Shown here piece after piece: positions 7,489 through 14,817 of a stretch of DNA of 19,001 nucleotides. The position numbers and the translations under genes were made by a program. Positions within the stretch are counted from its first letter, which is position 1. Each line of letters begins with the position of its first letter. The stretch covers positions 1 through 19,001 of the forward strand of contig DATIHQ010000110.1 in NCBI GenBank assembly GCA_035480535.1, written 5' to 3'. The stretch comes from DATIHQ01 sp035480535. Its GTDB lineage: Bacteria; Chlamydiota; Chlamydiia; Chlamydiales; SM23-39. The notes below the pieces were generated by a model. The model was given only the letters and a program-made list of their open reading frames with translations, was not told the DNA's origin and did not search any database.

Positions 7489-9399
7489 ATGGGTATCTAT
7501 CTACATATAAATAGAGCTAATCAAAATAATTATGCTCCTGCAATTCAGATCGAAAGAAAAGTTAAAAACATTTTTTTAAGGTTCTTTGATTGGATTGCTT
7601 CCTGTTTTTGCCATCTGAATACAAACCGCCACGTCAAGCAGGCGATGCATGCTTTATTTCAGAAGAGAGTCGAGGTTTATAAAGAAGGTGAGGATCCCAC
7701 AGCGGCAAAAGCAATTTCTTTCGTCCAGCAGTTTCTAGTTGGACCAAAAAGGAAGGGATTGGAACCTAGCCATTTTGAACAATCGAGAATTCCATTTAAA
7801 CGAATGATGGATCCTGTTTTTCTCGAAATTGCTCTTTTGAAAGATCCTGAAGCTTATGTAACCGAAGAAAAAAAACGGCTTGAAACTTACCGAATTCAAA
7901 TGTTGCAAATGGCCGCTCATGAAATCCAAGGAAAAGAACCTCGATTGGCTGCGAGATGTGCTGAAATCATCGGAAAAGCAGATCAATTAAGCGCAAATGA
8001 CATCTCCGAATGGATGGCGGAAATTAGCGGCCATCGATCTAAAGCGATCCCCGTTCTAGAAGGTCTTGTCGCGTTGATGCAGATCGATGAGAAAACTTTA
8101 GAAGCTGAACTTTTAACCCATTATCTCGCCTCGCTGCAAATTCAAGAAAAATTCATGCTGCAAGATCTGCCGAAAAATGCCCTTTCGCAAGGAGAAATTT
8201 TGGCTCTAGGGGTCTTGAACAAGCGGCTCGCCCAATTGAGAGAGGGAGCTCTGGGAGAACTTGAGCCTTTAGAATCAAAGAGTCTCTATCGATTTCTGGA
8301 GGGAATTTGCGGCAATTCTGAATTCAATAAACGATTGAGGAGTTGTCCGGAAGGGCAATATTTAGCCATTACTAAACAGGCTTTTGATTTTGCAGCCGAT
8401 TTTTCCTTTAAATTCAGCCGTGTAGGCGAATACCAGCGCGTGATTGAAAAAGTGAAGAAATTGGAAGCTAAGTTAGAGGCTCATGAGGCTACAACTGCAG
8501 AAGAAAAGCTGAGTCTGCAGGAAATGCGCAAAGTGGAAAGCGTAGCTCGCTTGCATGAAAAGTTCGCGCAAATGGCCCAGATTGGAATTCCCTTTCATCA
8601 TCCTTTAGTCGATTTAGCTGGACGGGCCGATCTATTTGTTCAACGCGTTCTCCGCATCGCGGAACAGCAAACGCCTCATAAAGGGGCTTCTTGCATGTTC
8701 TACGATTGTAAAAACGCCGATGATTATTATGGCAACTGGTCTGGGGGACCGATTCGCCGTTTCATTTATAATCACTTGATTCCCTGGCCCCTGCTTCACA
8801 CAGCTCTCCCATTGCCTCATTTAGGGGAGAATTGGACCTCTCATATGCATAATAATCGTCATATTCTTCACCGAAGACGCATTGGCGATTATGCCTTTAA
8901 GACATTTGAGATCGAATTCTCAAAGATCATTTCAGCAAGGGGAAAACAAGCCTTGCTGCAGCACTATGGAGAGAATTGGGAACGGGAAGTAGAGCGAATG
9001 TATACCCAAATTATCCATGGTGTCCACACCAATAGGGAGGCGTTAGCTCCCATCCAAAATCCAGCGATCCGCAGAGTCTTGGCGGCCATCAGCCTCGGCT
9101 ACGGCATTTTCGATAACCGCGCCTTCGAGCATCGCCCTTTAAATAAGCAGCAAATTTGTTCGGCCTTTGTTCTCAATACATGGCTTGCGGCATTCACAAC
9201 TCTCGAATTGAGGTTGAAAGTGCATTGCAATATGGCGGCGAACTTTCGATTTATCGAGATGCCCATTCACAAAAAAAGGCTTCTTGATTTTATAACGCCG
9301 CACCAGTTGGCAAAAACTGTTCTTCCGATCAGTCGTGAAGTAGAAAAACCTGAGATCATTCGTCAGGTCCTCAACTTCCACGAATACAAGATGGTTTGA
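7489..9399 (+). CDS. Large hypothetical protein, possible effector with cysteine-hydrolase-like C-terminus (636 aa)
   Basis: I do not recognise this 636-residue protein as a whole. AAGGGGA lies just before ATG 7489, and the 115-bp AT-rich gap upstream can hold a promoter (a TAAAAT box lies at 7463-7468, low certainty). No signal peptide is present, though residues 27-43 (NIFLRFFDWIASCFCHL) are hydrophobic. The N-terminal two thirds are mostly helical, with a likely coiled coil at about 325-365 (EKVKKLEAKLEAHE and following). The C-terminal part (about 400-636) is different: it has ENWTSHMHNNRH (447-458) and, about 105 residues later, QICSAFVLNTW (555-565). A His followed by a C-S-x-F-V motif is the order found in circularly permuted NlpC/P60 or papain-like hydrolases, so His452 and Cys557 might be catalytic. 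This is inference only. Length and layout suit a secreted host-directed protein. Confidence 0.75.
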   Translation: MGIYLHINRANQNNYAPAIQIERKVKNIFLRFFDWIASCFCHLNTNRHVKQAMHALFQKRVEVYKEGEDPTAAKAISFVQQFLVGPKRKGLEPSHFEQSRIPFKRMMDPVFLEIALLKDPEAYVTEEKKRLETYRIQMLQMAAHEIQGKEPRLAARCAEIIGKADQLSANDISEWMAEISGHRSKAIPVLEGLVALMQIDEKTLEAELLTHYLASLQIQEKFMLQDLPKNALSQGEILALGVLNKRLAQLREGALGELEPLESKSLYRFLEGICGNSEFNKRLRSCPEGQYLAITKQAFDFAADFSFKFSRVGEYQRVIEKVKKLEAKLEAHEATTAEEKLSLQEMRKVESVARLHEKFAQMAQIGIPFHHPLVDLAGRADLFVQRVLRIAEQQTPHKGASCMFYDCKNADDYYGNWSGGPIRRFIYNHLIPWPLLHTALPLPHLGENWTSHMHNNRHILHRRRIGDYAFKTFEIEFSKIISARGKQALLQHYGENWEREVERMYTQIIHGVHTNREALAPIQNPAIRRVLAAISLGYGIFDNRAFEHRPLNKQQICSAFVLNTWLAAFTTLELRLKVHCNMAANFRFIEMPIHKKRLLDFITPHQLAKTVLPISREVEKPEIIRQVLNFHEYKMV

Positions 9400-9448
9400 A
9401 AAGAAATTCCTTTACGTGGTACAGTTCTTTGAGTCGTATAAACTATTC

Positions 9449-9454
9449 AAGGAG
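9449..9454 (+). promoter_or_regulatory. Ribosome binding site selecting ATG 9460
   Basis: AAGGAG five bases before ATG 9460. The in-frame GTG at 9454 lies inside this site and is therefore unlikely to be the start. Confidence 0.6.
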
Positions 9455-9459
9455 TGTGT

Positions 9460-9861
9460 ATGGACGATTCTATGCAGGTCGATTGGTTCATTATCATCGT
9501 AGCCGCTGTGCTTAACATGATCATTGGAGCCCTCTGGTATTCAAAATGGCTTTTTGGAGAAACCTGGAGCCAGCTTTGCAAAGAAAAAGGTGAAACCATG
9601 AAGCCAAATAAATTGGCCTTTCTCTATGCCTTCATCGCTTCTTTGGTCATTGCTTACTTCCTTTACTTTTTTGAAAGCTATTTTAGAGTCACCAGTGTTT
9701 CAGATGGGGTATTTGTTGGATTTTGCGTTTGGCTTGGCTTTGTCGCAACGACACAAGCTTCCTCGGTCATTTGGTGCAATAAGTCTCCTAAACTTTTTGT
9801 ACTCAATACCGGTAGCAAGCTCCTTTCTTACCTGGTCATGGGCGGCGTTATCGGCGCATAA
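9460..9861 (+). CDS. DUF1761-family membrane protein
   Basis: Starting at ATG 9460 the product is 133 residues with four hydrophobic segments. The N-terminal stretch with IIVAAVLNMIIGALWYSKWLFG (about 10-31) is the hallmark of DUF1761, a family of small bacterial inner-membrane proteins without an assigned role; further segments lie around 49-66, 81-100 and 113-131. The stretch between the first two segments (WSQLCKEKGETMKPNKLA) is charged and soluble. The gene is 60 bases downstream of the large hypothetical gene and is closed by a good rho-independent terminator, so it ends a transcription unit. No partner gene is evident. Function unknown; the family call is secure at the level of the domain. 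Confidence 0.8.
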   Translation: MDDSMQVDWFIIIVAAVLNMIIGALWYSKWLFGETWSQLCKEKGETMKPNKLAFLYAFIASLVIAYFLYFFESYFRVTSVSDGVFVGFCVWLGFVATTQASSVIWCNKSPKLFVLNTGSKLLSYLVMGGVIGA

Positions 9862-9880
9862 TCGATCTGATATATATATA

Positions 9881-9911
9881 AACCCAGAGGAAAACCCTCT
9901 GGGTTTTTTTA
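9881..9911 (+). terminator. Rho-independent terminator after the DUF1761 gene
   Basis: A perfect 10-bp stem (AACCCAGAGG with CCTCTGGGTT), a five-base loop (AAAAC) and five further T residues lie 20 bases after the stop codon. It separates the DUF1761 gene from the next glycosyltransferase gene. Confidence 0.93.
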
Positions 9912-9969
9912 CTTGAGCAAATTCACTTCCCCCTATAGATAGGAAATAGAGCGTAAACCAAAGAGGATC

Positions 9970-11271
9970 ATGTCTATTCCAGATTCGAGTAGTGGGAAGC
10001 CAAGAAAACTTCTAATCATTACCTGTTCAGGCGGCGCAGGCTTGATCCAAACAGCCAATGGAAAAGAGCAAGAAGCAAGAATTAAAAATCCTCAAGGAGT
10101 CATCGTTCGCCGCGATGCATTGAAAGATTGGCTCTGGTTTGGAATTGGAGATGGGTGCGTCAATCTTTGGAATGGCTCCCAAACAAAAGGGTATGTTTGG
10201 TTTCAATCCTTCTGCGTATGGGCGCAGCTTCTTGTCGATCGATTCTTTTGGCCCATGTTTTTTGCCTCTTCCTTTTATACCTTTTGGAAGGAAGATGTCG
10301 ATGAGATCATCGATACGCAAAATATGGGGACTTCTGCAATCATAAACGCCCTTCGCCTCTATAATCGAATCAAGAAGAAAGAGATTAAACTCCAAAAAGT
10401 TTTAGTCGATCTTCCCACAAACAAAGCGACCCATTTTTTTTGGCCCATTAAATCTCTCTCTAAGAAGAATCGAAGCCTCCTGAAATTGATCACGATTGAG
10501 CCTCTTTTGGAAGCAGGCGAAACAAGAGAAGAGTTTTGGCAAAAAAATTGCCGTTTATCAGACAAAGATATCCAATACGAAGACGTTGCTGTGCGGCAAT
10601 CTTTTAAGAAATATCAAGGATTGGGAAAAGCTTCCGGCGATATGAAGCTAAATATCCAATTCAAGAGCCATGAAGAGCTTTCTTTGATGCAAAGAGGCTA
10701 TCAAAAAGGGGAGATTCAGGCTAAATTGAACTCCAATGAATTAGAATTTGTCATTCATCCCAAAGATAAGGTCATTACTGTTTTACTCGGTTCTCAGCCA
10801 TCGAGCGATGCGACCTATAATTACATGAAGAAATTCATTCGGATTATTCAAGAAGAAAATTTCACTAAACAAGCGATCCATCTTTTTCTTTTTTGTTCAG
10901 AATATAAGTTTCATGAAATGTCTCTTCTTGCCCGGGTAGTGAAATTTATCGATCAGATGAAAGACTATCCAAAACATTTATCGATCATTCCTTTTTCTTT
11001 CCAGACAGATGAGACGATCGCTCCTCTTTTTTATCGCAGCGATATCACTTGCACTCGTTCAGGCGGTGGGACGGCGATGGAGCTGATGTGCGTTAGCAAT
11101 GGGGAAATTTGGATTCATTCTGAGGCAAAAAAAACGGGTGAAACGCTTCTGAGAGGAATTCCTGGCTGGGAAGCGGCCAATGCTCTCTATCTTCAAAAAA
11201 TCCGAGGCGCTAAAATTGTCTCTCCAGAGACCTTTGCCCCTCACGCCAGCCGTTCTTTAAAGGGCAATTAG
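9970..11271 (+). CDS. GT-B glycosyltransferase, GT28/MGDG-synthase-like
   Basis: This 433-residue protein has the two-domain layout of GT-B enzymes related to MurG and monogalactosyldiacylglycerol synthase. The N-terminal strand and Gly-rich turn LLIITCSGGAG (14-24) starts the acceptor domain, and VDEIIDTQNMGTSAIINAL (110-128) resembles the segment in that family where the acceptor is bound. The C-domain starts near 268 (VITVLLGSQPSS) and has the donor-binding motif SDITCTRSGGGTAMELM (357-373), followed by GIPGWEAANALYLQKIRGAKIV (396-417), which fits the xNAxxLxxxGA end of GT28. It lacks the His usually found after the N-terminal Gly turn. No signal peptide is seen, so it should work on the cytosolic membrane face, perhaps on a lipid. 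AGAGGA lies just before the ATG. It has its own transcript after the terminator and converges with the next gene, overlapping by 15 bases. Confidence 0.65.
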   Translation: MSIPDSSSGKPRKLLIITCSGGAGLIQTANGKEQEARIKNPQGVIVRRDALKDWLWFGIGDGCVNLWNGSQTKGYVWFQSFCVWAQLLVDRFFWPMFFASSFYTFWKEDVDEIIDTQNMGTSAIINALRLYNRIKKKEIKLQKVLVDLPTNKATHFFWPIKSLSKKNRSLLKLITIEPLLEAGETREEFWQKNCRLSDKDIQYEDVAVRQSFKKYQGLGKASGDMKLNIQFKSHEELSLMQRGYQKGEIQAKLNSNELEFVIHPKDKVITVLLGSQPSSDATYNYMKKFIRIIQEENFTKQAIHLFLFCSEYKFHEMSLLARVVKFIDQMKDYPKHLSIIPFSFQTDETIAPLFYRSDITCTRSGGGTAMELMCVSNGEIWIHSEAKKTGETLLRGIPGWEAANALYLQKIRGAKIVSPETFAPHASRSLKGN

Positions 11272-12006
11272 ATGATCGACAAGGGCGACCCAATTCTCTT
11301 TGGATTTACCTTGTTCAATGAGGTCGCAGATCTCCTCAGCTTTTGTTCCTACTGACGCAGCAAAATCGGCGATGTGGGGTTCAATATTCTTGTCATCCAT
11401 TTCCCGCTTCATCCCTTCATTTACGCCATCCATAAATCCATTTTTTGCCCGTTTATCAAAAAACCCATTAATAAACCCCTTCTGAGAGGCCTTCTGCTGA
11501 ATATTTTTTAGAGTATTTTTGCAGTTTTCATTCGAAAAAATCGTCCAAAGGAATTTAAAAGGATGGACGTGGAGGATGTCTTTTTTAATCCCCATAAGCT
11601 CTGTTATATCTTGAATACGGAAGAACTCATGACTTCCTAGTTTTCTGACGACAGTGCGGATCTTTTCCTGATCGTCAGCATCGCAAGGAAGGTTTGCAAA
11701 AGGACCTTGAGGCGGCGGCAGGGGAGCGGGTGAATGAAATTGCGGAGTTGGGGGGGTAGGTAATATCTGAGAAACCATTGGAGGATCTTCTGGAGTTATA
11801 GGTTGAATGGAAGGGGGCGCATTATTTGGAGGAAATTGGGCTTGGAATGTGGGAGCCCGTTTTTTTCGAGTGGCAGAATGAACATAAGATCCAAAACCGC
11901 CAATGGCTATAAGGCAAACTTCAAGAGCCCCAATCTGTTGCCAAGGGGCTGGAGAAGTGGGGTAAAATTCTTGAGGGGGCTCGTCAATAGAAGATATTTC
12001 AGTCAC
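11257..12006 (-). CDS. Membrane-anchored HVHPxKFL-domain protein, paralogue of its neighbour
   Basis: This 249-residue protein starts at GTG 12006, which overlaps the upstream stop as GTGA, so translation is probably coupled; no good ribosome binding site is present. Residues about 24-43 (IGALEVCLIAIGGFGSYV) form one membrane segment. Residues 52-104 are a proline-rich linker, and a helical domain follows (107-249). That domain contains HVHPFKFLWTIFSN (146-159), NGFMDGVNEG (189-198) and a DFAASV stretch (214-219), all shared with the adjacent upstream gene. Compared with that paralogue it has about 14 extra residues (GFINGFFDKRAK) before NGFMDG, possibly from a small internal duplication. I know of no assigned function. 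The anchor plus flexible linker would hold the domain away from the membrane. The 3' end overlaps the glycosyltransferase gene on the other strand. Confidence 0.75.
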   Translation of the reverse strand: MTEISSIDEPPQEFYPTSPAPWQQIGALEVCLIAIGGFGSYVHSATRKKRAPTFQAQFPPNNAPPSIQPITPEDPPMVSQILPTPPTPQFHSPAPLPPPQGPFANLPCDADDQEKIRTVVRKLGSHEFFRIQDITELMGIKKDILHVHPFKFLWTIFSNENCKNTLKNIQQKASQKGFINGFFDKRAKNGFMDGVNEGMKREMDDKNIEPHIADFAASVGTKAEEICDLIEQGKSKENWVALVDHLIAL

Positions 12007-12518
12007 GATTGCATGAGCTTACGTACGAGATTTTCCCAATCGCGCGCTTGAAAATGAGGGCGGAGGAGCTCAGGCGCAACGTTGACTTCTTTAGCAAAGT
12101 CACTCAGTAAGGGATCTAATTTCCCTTTCTCAGATTCTTTTTGCAAACTGGGCCCTAGGCCATCCATAAACCCATTCCGCTTAAAATAGTCATCGAATAT
12201 GTCATACATGCAATATCTCAGGCGGGGATTGGAGAAAATTGTGGAGAGAAATTTCAGCGGATGGACATGGTTGATTTGAGTGCCGAGCTGTTTCAAATGA
12301 TCCTGCTTGAAAAGAAGGCTTAACTTTCCATTTTCTGACAATGTCGTAATGATCTCATAGATATTTGCTTTGTCTTGTTCTGTGCAAATGAGATCTTTGT
12401 ATCCAATTTCCCCGCCGCCTGCTGGGGGGATCTTGATGATCGAGGAATACGTGGGATTTGCAAATAGAAAAAATAATCCTAGAAAGACAGACAGAACCTT
12501 CCGAGGGAACTGGCTCAT
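12003..12518 (-). CDS. Exported HVHPxKFL-domain protein
   Basis: I take ATG 12518 as the start (171 aa), because GGAG lies six bases upstream; a TTG at 12530 would add four residues and has less support. The N-terminus is a signal peptide (KVLSVFLGLFFLFANPTYS, about 7-25). The mature part contains a Cys and acidic helix start (LICTEQDKANIYEII), then HVHPLKFLSTIFSN (84-97), NGFMDGLG (115-122), LLSDFAKEV (137-145) and WENLVRKL (161-168). The same motifs in the same order are found in the next gene, so the two arose by duplication. They form a coupled pair on one transcript. One product would be released or periplasmic and the other membrane-bound, so they may interact, but that is inference. 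Function unknown. Confidence 0.78.
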   Translation of the reverse strand: MSQFPRKVLSVFLGLFFLFANPTYSSIIKIPPAGGGEIGYKDLICTEQDKANIYEIITTLSENGKLSLLFKQDHLKQLGTQINHVHPLKFLSTIFSNPRLRYCMYDIFDDYFKRNGFMDGLGPSLQKESEKGKLDPLLSDFAKEVNVAPELLRPHFQARDWENLVRKLMQS

Positions 12519-12524
12519 GCGGCA

Positions 12525-12528
12525 CTCC
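12525..12528 (-). promoter_or_regulatory. Ribosome binding site for the exported HVHP-domain gene
   Basis: GGAG on the minus strand, six bases before ATG 12518, which decides between this start and the TTG at 12530. Confidence 0.5.
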
Positions 12529-12631
12529 AAACACTTTAACTTTTTACTCCTATCTATATCTTACTGAAATATTTAATGCTAGAAATTCCAACGCTTGCCC
12601 TAAAGAATTTAAGGAGATCTATACCGCTCGT

Positions 12632-12859
12632 GATTCAAAAATCAGTTCTGCCGGCGTCGGGCAGCCACTGAATTTGAGACCCGCCTGCACCCCACCCCAA
12701 AGACGATGCGTCTTCGGGGACCCCGGCGCCCAACCTTTCAGGTTGAGCTGCAACGGCTCACCCCGAAAATGATGCATTTTCAGGGACCCCAGCCTTCGGC
12801 GCCGGCTACGCCTGGCTCAAATTCAGGGCGCCTCCTTGGCATAACTTGATTTTTGAATC
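12632..12859 (+). repeat. 228-bp GC-rich inverted-repeat element (MITE- or REP-like)
   Basis: The ends carry GATTCAAAAATCA (12632-12644) and its exact complement (12847-12859). The similarity continues inward with gaps: TGCC, then CTGAATTTGAG (12668-12678) and its complement (12815-12825), giving terminal inverted repeats of about 50 bp. The interior is much richer in G and C than the flanks and contains several smaller hairpins. There is no convincing target duplication and no coding capacity. The element fills most of the 364-bp gap between the divergent genes starting at 12518 and 12883, and its right end lies only 23 bases before ATG 12883, so it may carry or replace the promoter there. 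Confidence 0.75.
12693..12790 (+). other. Two homologous hairpins with compensatory stem changes
   Basis: Two 32-base units (12693-12724 and 12759-12790) both run from CACCCC to GGGACCCC. The first folds as CCCC-A-AAGACG-ATG-CGTCTT-C-GGGG; the second as CCC-C-GAAAATG-ATG-CATTTTC-A-GGG. Stem sequences differ on both sides so that pairing is kept, while the ATG loop is the same. This indicates selection on structure, in RNA or in single-stranded DNA. Confidence 0.65.
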
Positions 12860-12882
12860 TCTCCCGGTATATCCTATGGGGA

Positions 12883-13677
12883 ATGAAAAAATTTATCGTG
12901 TTCTTTTTGGTCGTTCCTTTTTTTCTCTGGTTGCCCTATGGATTTAAGCGCTGGGCCCATCCTTTTCGGTTGAACAAATGCGCAATTGAATGGCCCAATA
13001 ATCCCGAATGGGAGATTCCTGGCGACCCGCCTCCATGGATTGTCGATCTATTTCAGAAGCCATTTACTTATTTTTCCAGAGGAAGACAAACTTATGTTTT
13101 CTTAAGCTCTGATGGCAATTATGTCCTAAAGCTTTTCCGTTTTGATTCCTATCAGAAAGGAAAGGGGAGCAAGATTTTCAAAAATATTCAGAAATGGATG
13201 GGCTATCATCCTAAAGAAAATGTAAGGTCGTTTGAAGAGAGAGTCCCGATGACGTTTCATTCTTGCCATTTATCTCATGTTCTCGCGCCTCATTTGACGG
13301 GAGTCGTTTGGACTCATCTCAATCCGAAAAATGGAAAATTCCCTCTTTTCATTGTTAAAAACCGCTTGGGGCAGAAATTTAAAGTAGATCCCAGTCAGTA
13401 TCGATTTATCATTCAAAAAAAAGGGATTTCTCTGAAGGAAGCTCTTTTAAAACTAGATAGGAAAGGGTTGATCGATTCCTATAAACTTCTTCTGGAAGAA
13501 TTGAAATCATTAGGACTTTCGAGTCAAGATCCAAAATTGGGAGATAATTTTGGAGTTTTAGATGGGAAAGTGATTGCGATGGATGTGGGAGACTTTGTGC
13601 AAACCGCTGATTTCCCTGACTCTGAAATCCCCAACTATATAAATCGTCTGAACCAATGGTTGGAAAAGAATGATTAA
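12883..13677 (+). CDS. Exported protein with kinase-like signature, first of a tandem pair
   Basis: Starting at ATG 12883 the product is 264 residues. A TTG at 12853 lies in frame but falls inside the inverted repeat. The N-terminus is a signal peptide (MKKFIVFFLVVPFFLWLPYG). The body has the order of protein-kinase elements: a Gly-containing turn and strand (SRGRQTYVFLSSDGNYVLKLF, about 65-85) with Lys83 in the place of the ATP-binding lysine, then SSQDPKLGDNFG (213-224) like a catalytic loop with Asp216 and Asn222, and IAMDVGDF (231-238) like the DFG strand with Asp234. The 18-residue distance between the two Asp residues equals that of classical kinases, but the Asn is at +6 rather than +5. 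No HRD His is present. The fold call is inference. The ribosome binding site is poor (GGGGA touches the ATG). The next gene overlaps by eight bases. Confidence 0.65.
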   Translation: MKKFIVFFLVVPFFLWLPYGFKRWAHPFRLNKCAIEWPNNPEWEIPGDPPPWIVDLFQKPFTYFSRGRQTYVFLSSDGNYVLKLFRFDSYQKGKGSKIFKNIQKWMGYHPKENVRSFEERVPMTFHSCHLSHVLAPHLTGVVWTHLNPKNGKFPLFIVKNRLGQKFKVDPSQYRFIIQKKGISLKEALLKLDRKGLIDSYKLLLEELKSLGLSSQDPKLGDNFGVLDGKVIAMDVGDFVQTADFPDSEIPNYINRLNQWLEKND

Positions 13678-14497
13678 AAAAGTTCTATTCTTTCTTCTTT
13701 TTCTCGGTGTGAGTTTGTCTCTTCCCGCTGGCTTCAAGCGTCTTACACATGGGTTTAGACTGGCAAAATTGCAGTTGGATTTTCCCTATCATCCTGAGTG
13801 GGAAAGATCTCGAAATCAAGAGGTCGAAGAGATTTTGAGACAGCCATTTTTTTTCCTAAATAAAGGAGCCCAGTGTTATGCATTTCGAAGCGCAGATGAC
13901 AAATATGTCCTCAAGCTTTTTCGATATGACCAGCGCTCTCTTTTTTTTCGGAATAAAAAAAAGAGCCCACTTATCGCAAAAATCACAAAACTCTTCGATG
14001 CCTGTAAAATGGCTTACGATCTGGCTCCCGAGGAGACAGGGCTGCTTTATATTCATCTAAATCCAAGTTCAGATCTCCCAAGGATCCGTTGCAAAGATGC
14101 TTTAGGCCGCTCCTATCGAATCCCCTTGAATTCCTATCGATTTGCTCTGCAGCGAAAAGCGGAACCTTTCCGAAAAACGCTGCTAAAAGCGCGAAATAAT
14201 CCTCTAGAGATGCAAAAACGGATTGATCAATTCCTCACTCTTTTGGAACATCGCACGGCAAAAGGAATTGGAAATTCAGATCCCAATTTAAGTCGAAATT
14301 TTGGCTTTTTAGAGACTTGCGCCATTGAATTTGATTTTGGAAACTATGGCCTGAGTCCCGATTTGCAGCTGCCTCAGTATCAGATTCCTGAAATGAAACG
14401 GTATACCCATCGATTGCGCCGCTGGCTGAAGAAAGAAGCGCCTGAATGGGTTGCTTATTTCGATGAGAGAGTAGAATCAATCGGATTTTCTTCCTAA
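13670..14497 (+). CDS. Exported protein with kinase-like signature, second of a tandem pair
   Basis: This 275-residue paralogue of the preceding protein starts at ATG 13670, eight bases before the upstream gene ends, with GGAAAAGA as a modest ribosome binding site. It has a signal peptide (VLFFLLFLGVSLSLPAG, about 5-21), then GFKRLTHGFRL as in its neighbour. Kinase-like elements are KGAQCYAFRSADDKYVLKLFR (65-85) with Lys82, GNSDPNLSRNFG (201-212) with Asp204 and Asn210, and IEFDFGNYG (219-227), a true DFG with Asp222. The Asp204-Asp222 distance is again 18. It therefore looks closer to an intact kinase than the first copy. ATP is not expected in the periplasm, so action in the host or a binding role is possible. 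Its last 21 bases overlap the convergent Inc-like gene. Confidence 0.68.
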   Translation: MIKKVLFFLLFLGVSLSLPAGFKRLTHGFRLAKLQLDFPYHPEWERSRNQEVEEILRQPFFFLNKGAQCYAFRSADDKYVLKLFRYDQRSLFFRNKKKSPLIAKITKLFDACKMAYDLAPEETGLLYIHLNPSSDLPRIRCKDALGRSYRIPLNSYRFALQRKAEPFRKTLLKARNNPLEMQKRIDQFLTLLEHRTAKGIGNSDPNLSRNFGFLETCAIEFDFGNYGLSPDLQLPQYQIPEMKRYTHRLRRWLKKEAPEWVAYFDERVESIGFSS

Positions 14498-14812
14498 CGT
14501 ATTGTTGACATAGTTAGGACAAAAGATTCCAGTGATCGAAAGAATCAATCCAACGAGGCCAGCAGAGATGCCTGTTGCATGGCCATGGACGTATCCATTT
14601 ATTTTTTTATTTTTTCCCAGGCAAACGCCGGCGGCAATCAGGAGAATCAGAGCCATAAGAATCGATTTCGCGATATGGACAATATTCACTACAGTGGCCA
14701 ACCCATATTCGCATCGATTCAGGGGGGTATATCTCCCTTTATCTGCAGGGGCTGTTGGGGTTTGTTGTTGAGTGGCTTGGACAGCAGCGGGCGCAGCAGC
14801 AGTAGCAGACAT
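14477..14812 (-). CDS. Inc-like protein with bilobed hydrophobic domain (111 aa)
   Basis: The start is set at ATG 14812, with GGAGG five bases upstream; the longer open frame would run into the preceding gene. The 111-residue product has an Ala/Gln/Pro/Thr-rich N-terminus (1-25) without signal peptide. It is followed by two closely spaced membrane segments, about 40-66 and 79-98, joined by a short polar loop (KNKKINGYVHGH), and a short tail (NNTLGRKSD). Two adjacent hydrophobic lobes with no classical signal peptide are the feature used to recognise chlamydial inclusion membrane proteins, which are secreted by type III and inserted in the vacuole membrane with both ends facing the host cytosol. 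An ordinary small inner-membrane protein is the alternative. It follows the phosphoribosyltransferase gene on the same strand after 49 bases. Confidence 0.7.
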   Translation of the reverse strand: MSATAAAPAAVQATQQQTPTAPADKGRYTPLNRCEYGLATVVNIVHIAKSILMALILLIAAGVCLGKNKKINGYVHGHATGISAGLVGLILSITGIFCPNYVNNTLGRKSD

Positions 14813-14817
14813 CTTTT

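Noticed and set aside
12568..12772. Short open frame through the GC-rich element
   Set aside because: Composition follows the repeat and hairpin structure, and there is no ribosome binding site or known motif.
12878..12882. GGGGA as a ribosome binding site for the first kinase-like gene
   Set aside because: It directly touches the ATG, leaving no spacer, so it is unlikely to work in the normal way; I left it out as a feature.
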